NCBI RefSeq assembly: GCF_027887165.1
Contig: NC_077233.1
Location: 230,416,872 to 230,480,871 of the forward strand
DNA: 64,000 nucleotides
From: Monodelphis domestica
Lineage: Eukaryota > Chordata > Mammalia > Didelphimorphia > Didelphidae
Direction of reading: 5' to 3'
Part shown: in pieces, positions 10,947 to 22,448 of the stretch
Position numbering within the stretch: position 1 is the stretch's first letter
Layout of the letters: each line of letters begins with the position of its first letter
Translations under genes and position numbers: made by a program
The notes under the pieces: generated by a model
Database searches by the model: none
Seen by the model: the letters and a program-made list of their open reading frames with translations, nothing else
Told to the model about the DNA's origin: nothing

Positions 10947-11539
10947 GTTTAGTGTAGAGGGTGTTCTATGAACTCTTTCGATGTCTATTGTGCCCCCTTG
11001 TTCAAGAACTTCAGGGCAGTTTTCTTGGATGATCTCTTGTAGTATGGTGTCAATGTTTCTGTTTATTTCTGGCTTTTCAGGTAGACCAATGATTCTCAAA
11101 TTATCTCTCCTTCCTCTGTGAGATATTTTATGCTTTCTTCTAGTTTGTAAGTCTTTTGACTTTGCTTTATTAATTCTTGCTTTTTTGCAAGATCATTGGT
11201 TTCCAGTTGCTCAATTCTGGTCCTTAAGGCCTGGATTTCTGTTATAATCTTTTGGTTTTCTGCTTTAATCTTTTGGTTTTCAGTTATGATTTCTTCATTT
11301 TTTAACCATTTCTCATTTCTCTTTCCAGAAGACTTCCATCTTTTTGATAAGTGCCATTTGATATTCTTCCAAGTCTTGTGGACAATTTCCGGTTTGAGTT
11401 ATGCCTTTGTTTGAGTTTCATCCAGTATTTCCACTGTAGTCTGGGTTTTTCCTCCATAAAAACCCTCAAGGGTCACAGCCTTCTTTGGGGGGGGGGGGGG
11501 TTTGGAAGGATTTTGTTGCTCCCATGCATGATTAGCCAT
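10546..11539 (-). pseudogene. L1-A ORF1 remnant
   Basis: On the minus strand a probable start ATG is at 11537-11539 (MANHAWEQQ), and the C-terminal domain is clear: RIIGLPEKPEIN, then an RNA-binding end reading GLQPRITYPSKLTIYF and VWAFNKIEDFQVF up to the stop at 10546. It is broken by a 12-nt G run (about 11488-11499), frame changes, and a (CA)n expansion that encodes a Thr-His run (10897-10945). Confidence 0.8.
10897..10945. repeat. (TG)n microsatellite, about 24 units, inside L1-A ORF1
   Basis: An uninterrupted TG tract replaces the stretch that in copies B and C reads as a short spacer before the PQKTTPRNVIAKF segment. Confidence 0.97.
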
Positions 11540-12329
11540 TTTTCTGGATGTTTTCCCTTCCCCCTTTAGTCAGAAATCTGAGTCAGCAGGCAGGTTCTCT
11601 GCTTTCAGGGGTGGGTCCCCTGTTGTCCTAGTCAGCTCCCAAGGACCCAGAGATGCCCCCCTACTCACTACAGAGGTGCCCCTTGCTCATTCGTCTTGGC
11701 AAGCGCTGGCTCTGGCTCTGGTTCTCCATGTATGGGGGAGGATTGGCTCGTGTTTGGGGGTAAGCCCTTTCACCCTCTTATAGACTGAAAAAGCCCCAAT
11801 CCCACGCACCTTCAATGCTATACCCCACTTTACAGCTCCTCTGAAAGTGATTCTTAAGGTCTTTTGGGGTAGTCCTTGTCAGTGTATGCTGGGGAGAGTA
11901 AGTAAGCCGCATTTAGATTGCCACCATGCTTACCTGGAAGTCTGAAATGAACTTTTCAAGAAGGCTAATTTTTGGAATCACAAGATTTGCAAAGGAAATA
12001 TATATTATATTTATGATAAAATATATGGGACTTCCGGTCAAGATGGTGGCTTAGAGAAAGCTAAAGTTCAGATCTCCTGAAACCCTTCCTTACCTATCTC
12101 AAACTGAAAGCTCCTAGGGCACCGAAATTCAAAACGATCAACAGCATAGACCCCAAGAGTCCTCCTCCTGGACCTGGACCTGGATCAAAAGGTACGCCCC
12201 CCCCAAAAAAAGCCAGAACCCGAGACCACTCGGACCTAAGGGGTAGGCAGAAGGAAGGTCCTAGGACCCATCCCCCCCAACCCAGAGCGCTGAGTCTGAG
12301 GCAGCAGAGGCAACCTCAGAGCCCCACGG

Positions 12330-12768
12330 TCTGCTATCCTGAAGGCCACTTCCTGAAAACAACCTAACCCAGTCGAGGGGGAACCCAGACAGCAGGGAAA
12401 CAGAGAGAGACAGGGGAGCTCTTAACCCCCTGGGAGTAGCCCTCGGAGCTCTGGGAAGCCGCGGCCCCTCCCCCTCAGAGAGCAGGGTCTTCGGAAATAA
12501 CAGTAACCCATAGGGCTGGCAAAAGGACCCCAGGGCTGGCTGTTCTGAAGGCCGCACCCTGAAAACAACCTGACCCAGTCAAGGGGGCACCCAGACAGCA
12601 GGGAAATAGAGAGAGACAGGGGAGCTTGTAACACCTGGCTGGAACCTTCCATCTGAGTCTCAGGAAAAAAGTCCCTGCCTCAAGGCATACTAAATTCAAC
12701 CCAGGGAAAGCTAATCTCATTAGGAGCTCTCAGAGCTCCAGGAAGCCTCGGCCCCTCCCCCCACAGAG
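12330..12768 (+). repeat. Monomer-like duplication in the L1-B 5' UTR
   Basis: Block A1 (12330-12424) and block A2 (12536-12630) share gaaaacaacctgacccagtc and gacagcagggaaa strings at a 206-bp offset. A second block, B1 (about 12435-12480) and B2 (about 12722-12768), shares ggagctctgggaagc and cggcccctcccc. The order is A-B-A-B, so this is a tandem duplication with unequal spacing. The region is GC-rich compared with its surroundings. Confidence 0.75.
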
Positions 12769-13017
12769 TGCAGGCGCTGGCCGGCTAAGGCACAGGAACA
12801 AGGGCCAAGCTAGGCTTAGAGCGTGGAAGTAAGGCAACGGAGAAGCATCAGGAGGGTGCCGAGGAGAGGAGGGCAGTAACAGGGACACACCAGCAACTCC
12901 TGGCTTCCCAGGAAGACAGAACAACAGCTGCATAGAACGGACAATCTGCCTAGGGCTAAAACCTCTGAACACCAGACAGAGATAAGAAAAGCTAATCCCC
13001 CCCCCCACTCAGATAGA

Positions 13018-13945
13018 GATGGCAAACTCCACAGAAGCACAAAAGTCCCAAAATTAAAAAAAAAAAAACAAGAAGAAGGGGGCGACTTTGGACATATTTT
13101 ATGGAGCAAAAATACAAAACACAGAGGAGATAGAAGAGAAAACACAAGCAAATGCTCCGAAACCTTCCAAAGGAAATGGAAACTCTCCACAAACCCATGA
13201 AGAATTTGAATCTGAAATGATCAAAAAGATGGAAGCCTTCTGGGAGTAAAAGTGGGAAATAATGCAAAAGAAATTCACGTATCTACAAAACCAGTTTGAC
13301 CAAACTGTAAAAGAAAACCAGGCTTTAAAGCAAGAACTAATAAAGCAAAGCCAAAACACCAAGAAATTAGAAGAGAACATAAAATATCTCACTGACAAAG
13401 TGACAGATTTGGAAAATAGAGGAAGAAGAGATAATTTAAGAATAATTGGACTTCCAGAAAAGCCAGAAATAAACAGCAAACTTGACATCGTAATACAAGA
13501 GATAATCAAAGAAAATTGCCCAGAGATTCTAGAATAAGGGGGCAATACAGCCACTGACAGAGCTCACAGAACACCCTCTACACTAAACCCCCAAAAGACA
13601 ACTCCCAGGAATGTAATTGCCAAATTCCAAAACTCTCAAACAAAAGAAAAAATCCTGCAAGAAGCCAGAAAAAGACAATTTAGATATAAAGGAATGTTAA
13701 TCAGGGTCACACAAGACCTTGCAAGTTCTACTCTAAATGATCGTAAGGCATGGAACATGATCTTCAGAAAGGCAAGAGAGCTGGGTCTTCAATCAAGAAT
13801 CAGCTACCCAGCAAAACTGACTATATACTGCCAAGGGAAAGTATGGGCATTCAACAAAATAGAAGATTTCCAACTTTTTGCAATGAAAAGACCAGAGCTC
13901 TGTGGAAAGTTCGACATCGAAAATCAAAGAGCATGGAATACCTGA
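13018..13945 (+). pseudogene. L1-B ORF1 remnant
   Basis: It starts MANSTEAQKSQN, has a Lys-rich N-terminal stretch, then a coiled coil (about 13262-13430, heptad-like QNQFDQTVKENQALKQEL), then RRDNLRIIGLPEKPEIN, then PQKTTPRNVIAKF, and ends KFDIENQRAWNT at TGA 13943-13945. Several stops, including one in the A-rich stretch near 13050 and one after CPEILE (13537), make it non-functional. Confidence 0.82.
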
Positions 13946-14444
13946 AAAGGTAAATATGAAGGAAAGGGAAAAGGAGAAAAATGTTATCTTCTTCTTTTAC
14001 TCAAAGTCTCTTCTATAAGGACTACATTTATATCAATCTATGTATACTAACATGTGGGGAAAACGTAATGTGTAAATAGGGGGAAAAGAAAGACCAAATA
14101 GAATAATCGTTCTCACACAAAGATTCACATGGGAAGGGGAGGGGAAGAAAACTATAAGAAGGAGAGGAAGAGAGGATTTTTTACTTAAACCTTAATCTCA
14201 GGGAAATCAACTCTGAGAGGGAAAAACATCCAGATCCATTGGGATCTTGAATTCTATCTTACCAACAAGAGTAGGGAGAAGGGAAAACCAAGGGGGAGAG
14301 GGGGAGAGGGAAAACAAAAGGGGAGGGAAAGAGAGAGGGGAAGGGGAGGGAATAAAAAGGGAGGGACTAAAAAGGGAAACACATCAAGGGAGGGGACAAG
14401 GGGGACCAATTTAAAGTAAATCACTGGACTAAAAGGTAGAGCCG

Positions 14445-15250
14445 ATGAAGAAAAGGTTAGAACCAGGGAAGGATATCAAAATGCCAGGGAGTCCACAAAT
14501 GACAGTCATAACTTTGAACGTGAATGGGATGAACTCACCCATAAAATGTAGACGAATAGCAGAATGTATTAGAATCCAAAACCCTACCATATGTTGTCTT
14601 CAAGAAACACACATGAGGCGGGTTGACACCCACAAGGTCAGAATTAAAGGATGGAGTAAGACCTTCTGGGCCTCAACTGACAGAAAGAAGGCAGGAGTGG
14701 TAATCATGATATCTGATAAAGCCAAAGCAAAAACAGACCTGATCAAAAGGGATAGGGAAGGTAATTATATTTTGTTAAAAGGGACTTTAGATAATGAGGA
14801 AATATTACTAATCAACATGTATGCACCAAATAATATAGCACCCAAATTTCTAATGGAGAAACTAGGAGAATTGAAGGAAAAAATAGACAGTAAAACCATA
14901 TTAGTGGGAGACTTAAACCAACCATTATCAAATTTAGATAAATCAAGCCAAAAAATAAATAAGAAAGAGGTGAAAGAAATGAATGAAATCTTAGAAAAAT
15001 TAGAATAGACATATGGAGAAAAATAAATAGAGATAAAAAGGAATACACCTTCTTCTCAGCACCACATGGCACATTCACAAAAATTGACCATACATTAGGT
15101 CACAGAAACATAGCACACAAATGCAGAAAAGCAGAAATAATAAATGCAGCCTTCTCAGATCATAAGGCAATAAAAATAATGATCAGTAAAGGTTCATGGA
15201 AAACCAAATCAAAAACTAATTGGAAATTAAACAATATGATACTCCAAAAT
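14445..15250 (+). pseudogene. L1-B ORF2, endonuclease domain only
   Basis: The first part is open for 187 codons. It shows the apurinic-like endonuclease signature: TLNVNGMNSP (Asn), CCLQETHM (catalytic Glu), NMYAPN, and VGDLNQPLS (catalytic Asp and Asn). The final domain residues fall in another frame after 15008, and the RT is absent because the element ends at about 15250. Confidence 0.85.
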
Positions 15251-15882
15251 CGATAAAATATATGATAAGGCTATAAAGACATCTTGGAACCATGCCAGTT
15301 AAAGAACTTTAAATGTCAGAGAAATTCATTTTTAATCTCAAAGGTCATAAAAAGCTAACAGAGTTTACTGAGCAAGGGAGTCAGATCTATATTCAGGAAT
15401 ATTTGTTGGACATATGTGTGGAGGATATATTTGTGATTATTTTAAGCAAAAGAAATTTAAAATAAACTCTTTAATCAGTTTCTTAATATCTTTAGAACCA
15501 AATGTATACCCTCTGTTTGTCAAAGGAGAGAGGGTGGTCAGCAGTGTCATATGTTGTAAAGAAGTCAAGAATGAAGAGATTTGAGGATGAGGCCACCAGA
15601 CTTGGCAATTGAGATACCATTGGTAGTTTTAGATAGAATAATATTAGTTTGAGTGATAAAGTCAGAAATTCATGAAGTTAAGAAGTGAGTGAAAATAGAA
15701 AAGGTAAAGGTGATGATTATAGATAGCTTTTTCTAGGAGTTTGACTGAGAAATGGGAAAAAGTCAGCTTGAGATCCTTATAGTGTCAAATGAGAGTTTTT
15801 TCAAGATGGGAAAAACCTGAGAATATTTGAAGGCAGCAGGGAATGAGCAAGCAAACAGAGATTGACTAAGGATGGTGGTAAA
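15250..15882 (-). repeat. Unassigned sequence running into a degenerate L2/CR1-type LINE
   Basis: 15250-15500 shows nothing recognisable. From about 15500 to 15870 the minus strand resembles the RT region of L2-type LINEs, and the same stretch occurs at 24080-24930 (landmarks gctttttcta-gagtttg, gggaa-acctg-g-atat). Copy C of L1 is inserted at its right end, and L2-like sequence resumes near 23040. Confidence 0.5.
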
Positions 15883-16445
15883 GGGGGACTTCTGGGTAAA
15901 CATGGCTTCAGTTTAGATGAAGGAATCTACCTCTCCTCACCATCTACCAATATAGAGACTACCTCAAAAAGGCCAAAAAAAATGAATTCAGATGAACAAA
16001 GGGACTCGACAGAAGGGAACAGCATTGAAGGTTTGTGGGATTTGTAAATTTCCATGCTATAAGGGGGTGAAATAGCTTCCAACAAAATGTGAGCTAATCT
16101 ACCCTCCCCCACCCCACCTACAGAGCCAGTGCACTAGACTCAGAGGCAGCACACTAGAATCAGTGAGCAAGCAAGGGGCACCCCTAGGTCCTTGACAGCT
16201 GACTAAAACAACTAAAGACCTACCCCTGAGAGCAGCTAGACTTGAGACCCCAACAAGTGGAATAGCGCAGATCCTGGGCTTGCAGATAGTGCAGAGAAGG
16301 ACTGCAAACAGCAAAAGCTTTAGAGACTCGAGATGTGGCTTCAAGCAAACCTTCACTCCTTATCTCTATACACAGAGAGCCTGCCCTCCTCTCTCAGACT
16401 TCTAACTGGAAAGAGAAGGAAAAACCAGCATAGTGACGGCAAACA

Positions 16446-17666
16446 ATGCCCAGGAAAAAAAAAAAACTTCCCAACACCAAGAAGAACAAGAAGAAGGCTT
16501 TTACCCTGGATAATATTTGTGGAGGAAAAATCCAGACTGAAGAGGAAATAGCAGAAGAGGGCGAACAAATAAATGCATCCAAACCTTCAAAAAAAAAAAA
16601 GGAAATTGGCCACAAGCTCTTGAAGAATTTAAATCAGAGCTTATGAAAAAGATGGAAGAATATTGGCAAGGAAAGTGGAAAAAAGTTCAAAAAGAAAATA
16701 ACAGTTTAAAAGACAGGAATTCCCAATTGGAGAAATAAGCCAAGAAGTAAAATTAAATGATAAATAAATTAGAGACCAAAATTAAACAATTGGAAGCCAT
16801 GAAAAGCAGGATATAGAAAACTGAAAAGGAAAATCAAAAGATTATAGCAGAAAACCACTCTTTAAAGACCAGAATTGGGTAATTAGAAGCCAATGATCTC
16901 GCAAAACAGCAAGAATTAATAAAACAAAATCAAAAGATGAACAAAATAGAAGGAAACATGAAATATCTCACTGAGAAGATGACTGAAAACCCAGGAATAA
17001 ACAGAAACCTTGACTTCATACTACAAGAAATTATCCAAGAAAACTGCCCTGATGTTTTTGAACAAAAGGGCAAAATAGACATTGAAAGAGTTCATAGAAC
17101 ATCTGATACAATAAACCCTCAAAAGACAACCCCCAGGAATGTAATTGCCAAATTTAAAAGCTTCCAAGCTAAGGAAAAAATTTTACCAGAAGCCAAAAAG
17201 AGACAATTCAAATATCAAGGAGCACCAATAAGGATCACACAAGATCTGGCAGCTTCCACATTAAAGGACTGCAACGCTTGGAATATAATATTCAGAAAGG
17301 CAAGAGAGGGGACAGCTGGGTGACTCAGTGGATTGAGAGCCAGACCTACAGATGGAAGGTCCTAGGTTCAAATCTGGCCTTGCCTCAGACACTTCCTAGC
17401 TGTGTGACCCTGGGCAAGTCACTTAACCCCCATTGCCTAGCCCTTACACAGTATTGATTCCAAGACAGAAGGTAAGGGATAAAAAAAAGAAAGGTAAGAG
17501 AATTGGGTCTTCAACCAAGGATCACCTACCCATCAAAACTGACTATATACTTTCGGGGGAAAGTATGGGCATTCAATAAAATAGAAGATTTCCAAGTATT
17601 TGTAAAGAAAAGACCAAAACAAAGCAGAAAGTTTGATATCCAAACAGAAATATCAAGAGAAACATG
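16446..17666 (+). pseudogene. L1-C ORF1 remnant, split by a SINE
   Basis: Start MPRKKKKLPN with a basic N-terminus, then a coiled-coil stretch with stops (16646-16900), then the RNA-binding part from MNKIEGNMKYLTEKM through TPRNVIAKFKSF to AWNIIFRKARE, where a SINE enters. The C-terminal part resumes at 17501 (LGLQPRITYPSKLTIYF) and ends at about 17666. Confidence 0.82.
17307..17487 (+). mobile_element. Marsupial tRNA-derived SINE in L1-C ORF1
   Basis: A full-length copy starting ggggacagctgggtgactca, with a B-box GGTTCAAATC, the CORE-like tail cacttaacccccattgccta, and an A-rich end. A 13-bp duplication with one mismatch flanks it: AGAAAGGCAAGAG (17294-17306) and AGAAAGGTAAGAG (17488-17500). 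Confidence 0.93.
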
Positions 17667-18329
17667 AAAAGTTAAATAAGAAGGAAAGACAAGGGGGACA
17701 ATTTTTTTTTAATTTAAAATTTCCTAAAGGCTTCAATAAGATCAAATTGTTTATATTAATATATGGAAAATTGTTATTTGTAACTCTCAAAAATTATATT
17801 CACTATTATAGTCCTTAGAAGAATCATGTGTAGGTAAAGATTAGGGTAATAAGTGGTCTAAGATGATATGCAAAAAAAGAAAAAGGGAGGGGGGAATAGA
17901 AAATGGCACCAAGAGAAACTTAAAGGAATAAGATAAATAGGATAATCAATATCACACAAAGAAGTGCATGGGAAAGGGAGGGGAAGAATACTATTATGAG
18001 AGGAAGAGAGTGCTAACAGGAAATACTTAAACCTTACTCGCAGTGAAATCAATTGTGAGAGGGAAGAGCATCTAGATTCACTGGGGTATAGAATTCTATC
18101 TTACCCTACAGGGAAAGTGAGAAGGGAAAAATTAAGGGGTGGGGGTGGGATGGGGAGTATAAAAAAGGAGAGGAAGGGGGAGGGAACTTAATAGACAATA
18201 ACGGGAACAAAAAGGAAGGGGAAGAAGGGGAAGTATAATAAGGGTGAGAATTAGGGGGACCGATTAAAAGCAAACCACTGGTTTGAAAAAATATAGTGAA
18301 AGAAGAAAGGGCAGAAATAGGAGAGGATA

Positions 18330-21300
18330 TCAAAATGTTGGGGAATACAGAGATGGTTAGCATAACTGAATGTGAAAGCAAATAGCAGAGTGGATTAGAA
18401 ACCAAAATCCTACCATATGTTGTCTACAAGAAACACACATGATGCAAGTAGACACTCACAGAATAAAAATCAAAGACTGGAGCAAAATCTATTGAGCTTC
18501 AACTGAGAAAAAGAAGGTTGCAATCATGATATCTGACAAAGCAAAAGTAAGAATAGATCTGATTAGAAGAAATAGGAAGTATAAAAATAGACTCGAATCC
18601 AGGACTTCAATCCCCACAATTCTTTGCTCCACTTCCCCAAAATGCTTTGTAATCTCCCTGAATTCTCACATGGGCCGAGATTGAGAAGGTATTTAACCTG
18701 ATTGCAAAGACTTTTGTGGGGCTTTTGGACTTCTGTTTTGGAGTAGACGCATCTCTTTTATGATGTGAGGTTATCTTGTCTAGGCCTCTGGCCTACGCAC
18801 GTGTTTTTCTTATCCTGTATTTTTGTTAATCCTTAATCTTTAATAAACCTCATAAAAATATAATACTCCTTGCAGAGAGAAACTAATTTCTACCTGTCTC
18901 AGTTTCCCTAAATTTTTAATCTTTACAGAAGGTAATTACATTCTGATAAAAGACAATATAGACAATGAGGAAATATCAGTTATCAATATTTATGCAACAA
19001 ATGGTATTGCATCCAAATTTCTAAGGGAGAAATTAGTGGAGTTAAAGGAGGAAATAGATAGTAAAACTATACTAGTTGGAGCCCTGAGCCTTCCACTATC
19101 AAATCTAGATAAGTCAAATAAAAAAAATAAAATAAGAAAGAGGTAAGAGATGTGAATGAAATGTTAGAAAAATTAGAGTTAATATATATGTGGAGAAAAA
19201 ATAAATAGGGACAAAAAGGAATACACCTTCTTTTCAGCAGCACATGGCATACTCAGAAAGACTGACTGTGTACTAGGCATAAAAACATGGCAAAGACGTG
19301 CAAAAAAGCAGAAATAATAAATGCAAACTTTTCAGATCATAATGCAATGAAAATAATAATTAGTAAGGGTACATGGAAAGGCAAATAAAAAATTAAATGG
19401 AAATTAAATAATATGATTTGCCAAAACCAATTAGTTAAAGAACAAATCATAGAAACAATTAATAATTTCACTGAAGAAAATGACAATGATGAGACATCCT
19501 TTCAAAATCTATGGGATACAGCTAAAGCAGTATTCAGGGGAAACTGTATATCATTGAGTTCATATATTAACAAATTAGAGAGGGCAGAGGTCAAAGAATT
19601 GAGCATACAAATCAAAAAACTTGAAAGTGAAAATTAAAGATCCCCAGTTGAAAACTAAATTAGAGATCCTTGAAAATCAAAGGAGAAACTAATAAAATTG
19701 AAAGTCACAGAACTATTGATTTAACAAATAAGACTAGAAGCTGGTCTTTGGAAAAAAACAAATAAAATAGACAAAGTACTGGTCAATCTAATTTAAAAAA
19801 AGGAAAGAAGAAAATCAAATTAATAGTACCCAAAATAAAAAGGGAGACCTCATCTCTAATAAAGAGGAAATTAAGGTAATCATTAAAAAGTATTATGCCC
19901 AATTATATGGCAATAAATATGGCAATCTAGGTGATATGTATGAATATTTATAAAAATATAAATTGTCTAGATTCACAGAAGAAGAAAGAGAATGCCTAAA
20001 TAACCCCATATCAGAAAAAGAACTTGAACAAGCTATCAAAGAACTCCCTAAGAAAAAATCCCTAGGACCAGATGGATTCACAAATGAATTCTATCAAACA
20101 TTCAAAGAACAACTAATCCCAATGTTATACAAACTATTTGGCAGAATAAGCAAAAAAGGAGTTCTACCAAATTCCTTTTATGACACAAATATAGTACTGA
20201 TTCCAAAGTCAGTCAGGTCAAAAACAGAGAAAGAAAACTATAGACCAATCTCCTTAATGAATATAGATGCTAAAATCTTAAAAAGAATACTAGTAAAAAG
20301 AATCCAGCAAGTGATCACAAGAGTTATTCATTATGATCAGGTAGGATTTATACCAGGAATGCAAAGATGGTTCAATATTAGGAAAATCATCCACATAATT
20401 GACCATATCAACAAGCAAACCAACAAAAATCACATGATTATCTCAATAGATGCAGAAAAATCCTTTGACAAAATACAACACCCATTCCTATTGAAAATAC
20501 TAGAAAATATAGGAAAAGAAGGACCTTTCTTAAGAATAATAAACAGTATATATTTAAAACCATCAGCAAGTATCATCTGTAATGGATATAAATTAGAAGC
20601 CTTCCCAATAAGATCAGGAGTGAAACAAGGATGCCCATTATCACCTCTATTATTTAACATTGTACTAGAAACACTAGCAGTAGCAATTAGAGAAGAAAAA
20701 GAAACTGAAGGTATTAAAATAGGCATGAGGAGACCAAGCATATCTTTGCAGATGATATGATGGTCTATTTAAAGAATCTTAGAGAATCAATTAAAAAGCT
20801 AGTCAAAATAATCAACAACTTTAGTAAAGTTACAGGTTATAAAATAAACCCACATAAATCATCAGCATTTAATATATTTCCAACTCATCCTGGCAGCAAG
20901 AGTTAGAAAGAGAAATTCCATTTAAAATCAACCTAGACAATATAAAATACTTAGGAACATATCTGCCACGACAAACACAGGAACTATGTAAACACAACTA
21001 CAAAACACTTTCCACACAATTAAAACTAGATCTAAATAATTGGAAAAACATTGATTGCTCATGGGTAGGATGAGCTAACATAATAAAAATGACAATCCTA
21101 CTGAAACTAATTTACTTATTTAGTGCCATACCCATTAAACTACCAAGAAACTTTTTTCCTGAATTAGAAAAACTATAACAAAGTTCATTTGAAAGAACAA
21201 AAAATCAAGAATATCAAGGAAAATATTGAAAAAAAATGTGAAGGAAGGTGACCTAGCAGTATCAGACCTCAAACTATACTATAAAGCAGTGGTCATCAAA

Positions 21301-22448
21301 ACATTATGGTACAGGCTAAGAGACAGAAGGGAGATCAGTGGAATAGACTTGGGGTAAGTAACCTCAGCAAGACAGTCTATGATAAGCCCAAAGATCTCGG
21401 CTTTGGTAACCAAAATCCACTATTTGACAAAAACTGCTAGGAAAATTGGAAAACAGTATGGGAGAGATTAGGTTTAGATCAACATCTAACACCCTACACC
21501 AAGATAAACTCAGAATGGGTGAATGACGTGAATGTAAAGAAGGAAACTATAAGTAAATTATGTGAACACAGAATAGTATACTTGTCATATATTTGGAAAA
21601 GGAAAGATTTTAACACCAAGCAAGAGTTAGAAAAAATTACAAAATGTAAAATAAATCATTTTGATTTCATTAAATTAAAAAGTTTCTATACAAAGAAAAC
21701 CAATGCAACTAAAATTAGAAGAGAAGCAAGAAATTGGGAAAAAATCTTCATTACAAAAAACTCTGACAAAGGTCTAATTACTCAAATTTATAAAGAGCTA
21801 AATCAATTGTACAAAAAATCAAGCCGTTCTCCAATTGATAAATGGGCAAGGGACATGAAGAGGCAATTTTCAGTCAAAGAAATCAAAACTATCAATAAAC
21901 ACATGAAAAATGTTCTAAATCTCTTGTAATCAGAGAAATGCAAATCAAGAGAACTCTGAGGTACCACCTCACATGTAGCAGATTGGCTAACATGACAGCA
22001 AAGGAAAGTAATAAATGTTGGAGGGGAAGTGGCAAAATTGGAACACTAATACATTGCTGGTGGAGTTGTAAATTGATCCATCCATTCTGGAGGGCAATTT
22101 GGAACTATGCTCAAAAGGCGATAAAAGATTGTCTGTCCTTTGATCCACTGCTGGGTTTGTACCCCAAAGAGATAATGAGGAAAAAGACTTGTACAAGAAT
22201 ATTCATAGCTGCGCTCTTTATGATGGCAAAAAAATTGGAAAATGAGGGGATACCCTTCAATTGGGGAATGGCAGAACAAATTTTGGTATCTGTTGGTGAT
22301 TGAATACTATTCTGCTCAAAGAAACAATGAACTGGAGGAATTCCATGTGAACTGGAATGACCTCCAGAAATTGATGCAGAGTGAAAGGAGCAGAACCAAG
22401 AGAACATTGTACACAGAGATTAATACACTGTGGCACAATCGAACATAA
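18330..22448 (+). pseudogene. L1-C ORF2 remnant (endonuclease / RT / C-terminal domain)
   Basis: The endonuclease portion (about 18330-19200) is split by an LTR. The RT has a long open stretch at 19963-20760 with [30 protein letters not shown] and [18 protein letters not shown]. The frame shifts just before the catalytic motif, so the Phe-Ala-Asp-Asp codons (about 20740-20755) lie out of frame with the upstream RT. The C-terminal domain lies at 21519-22303, with CWWSC, and ends near 22448. Confidence 0.85.
18580..18927 (+). mobile_element. Solo LTR (family Y) in L1-C ORF2
   Basis: A 348-bp element between L1 sequences that are otherwise continuous, with GAAG at both edges (18576-18579 and 18928-18931). 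It has a poly(A)-signal-like AATAAA near 18841 and ends ATCTTTACA. It matches 52387-52741 in reverse along its full length, so they are two copies of one LTR family. Confidence 0.85.

Larger units (their letters stand above)
3110..11943 (-). mobile_element. Near full-length LINE-1 copy A, split by three insertions
   Basis: The 5' end is at about 11943 and the 3' end at about 3110. L1 pieces lie at 8799-11943, 6827-8076, 5087-6278 and 3110-3470; together they make about 6 kb, a normal L1 length. Reading on the minus strand gives a 5' UTR, ORF1 (10546-11539), then ORF2 (about 9850 to 3183). The insertions are a solo LTR (8082-8793), an LTR-like piece (about 6279-6826) and a composite block with the MOCS2 retrocopy (3471-5074). 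The 5' terminus reads GACTTCCAGGTAAGCATGG on the minus strand, matching the starts of copies B and C. Both ORFs carry stops or frameshifts, so the copy is dead. Confidence 0.9.
12027..15250 (+). mobile_element. LINE-1 copy B, 3'-truncated, 5' end intact
   Basis: It begins GGGACTTCCGGTCAAGATGG, has a roughly 1-kb 5' UTR with a monomer-like duplication, ORF1 (13018-13945), an inter-ORF purine-rich spacer, and ORF2 up to the end of the endonuclease. L1 homology stops at about 15250, where copy C and the reversed copy A continue. Loss of the 3' end is unusual for an L1, which is normally truncated at the 5' end, so this was a later deletion or rearrangement. Confidence 0.88.

Noticed and set aside
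12261-13267. Several minus-strand open frames
   Set aside because: Shadows of the GC-rich L1-B 5' UTR and ORF1 on the other strand.
17340-17420. tRNA gene suggested by the B-box
   Set aside because: The A and B boxes belong to a tRNA-derived SINE; no cloverleaf or proper acceptor end.
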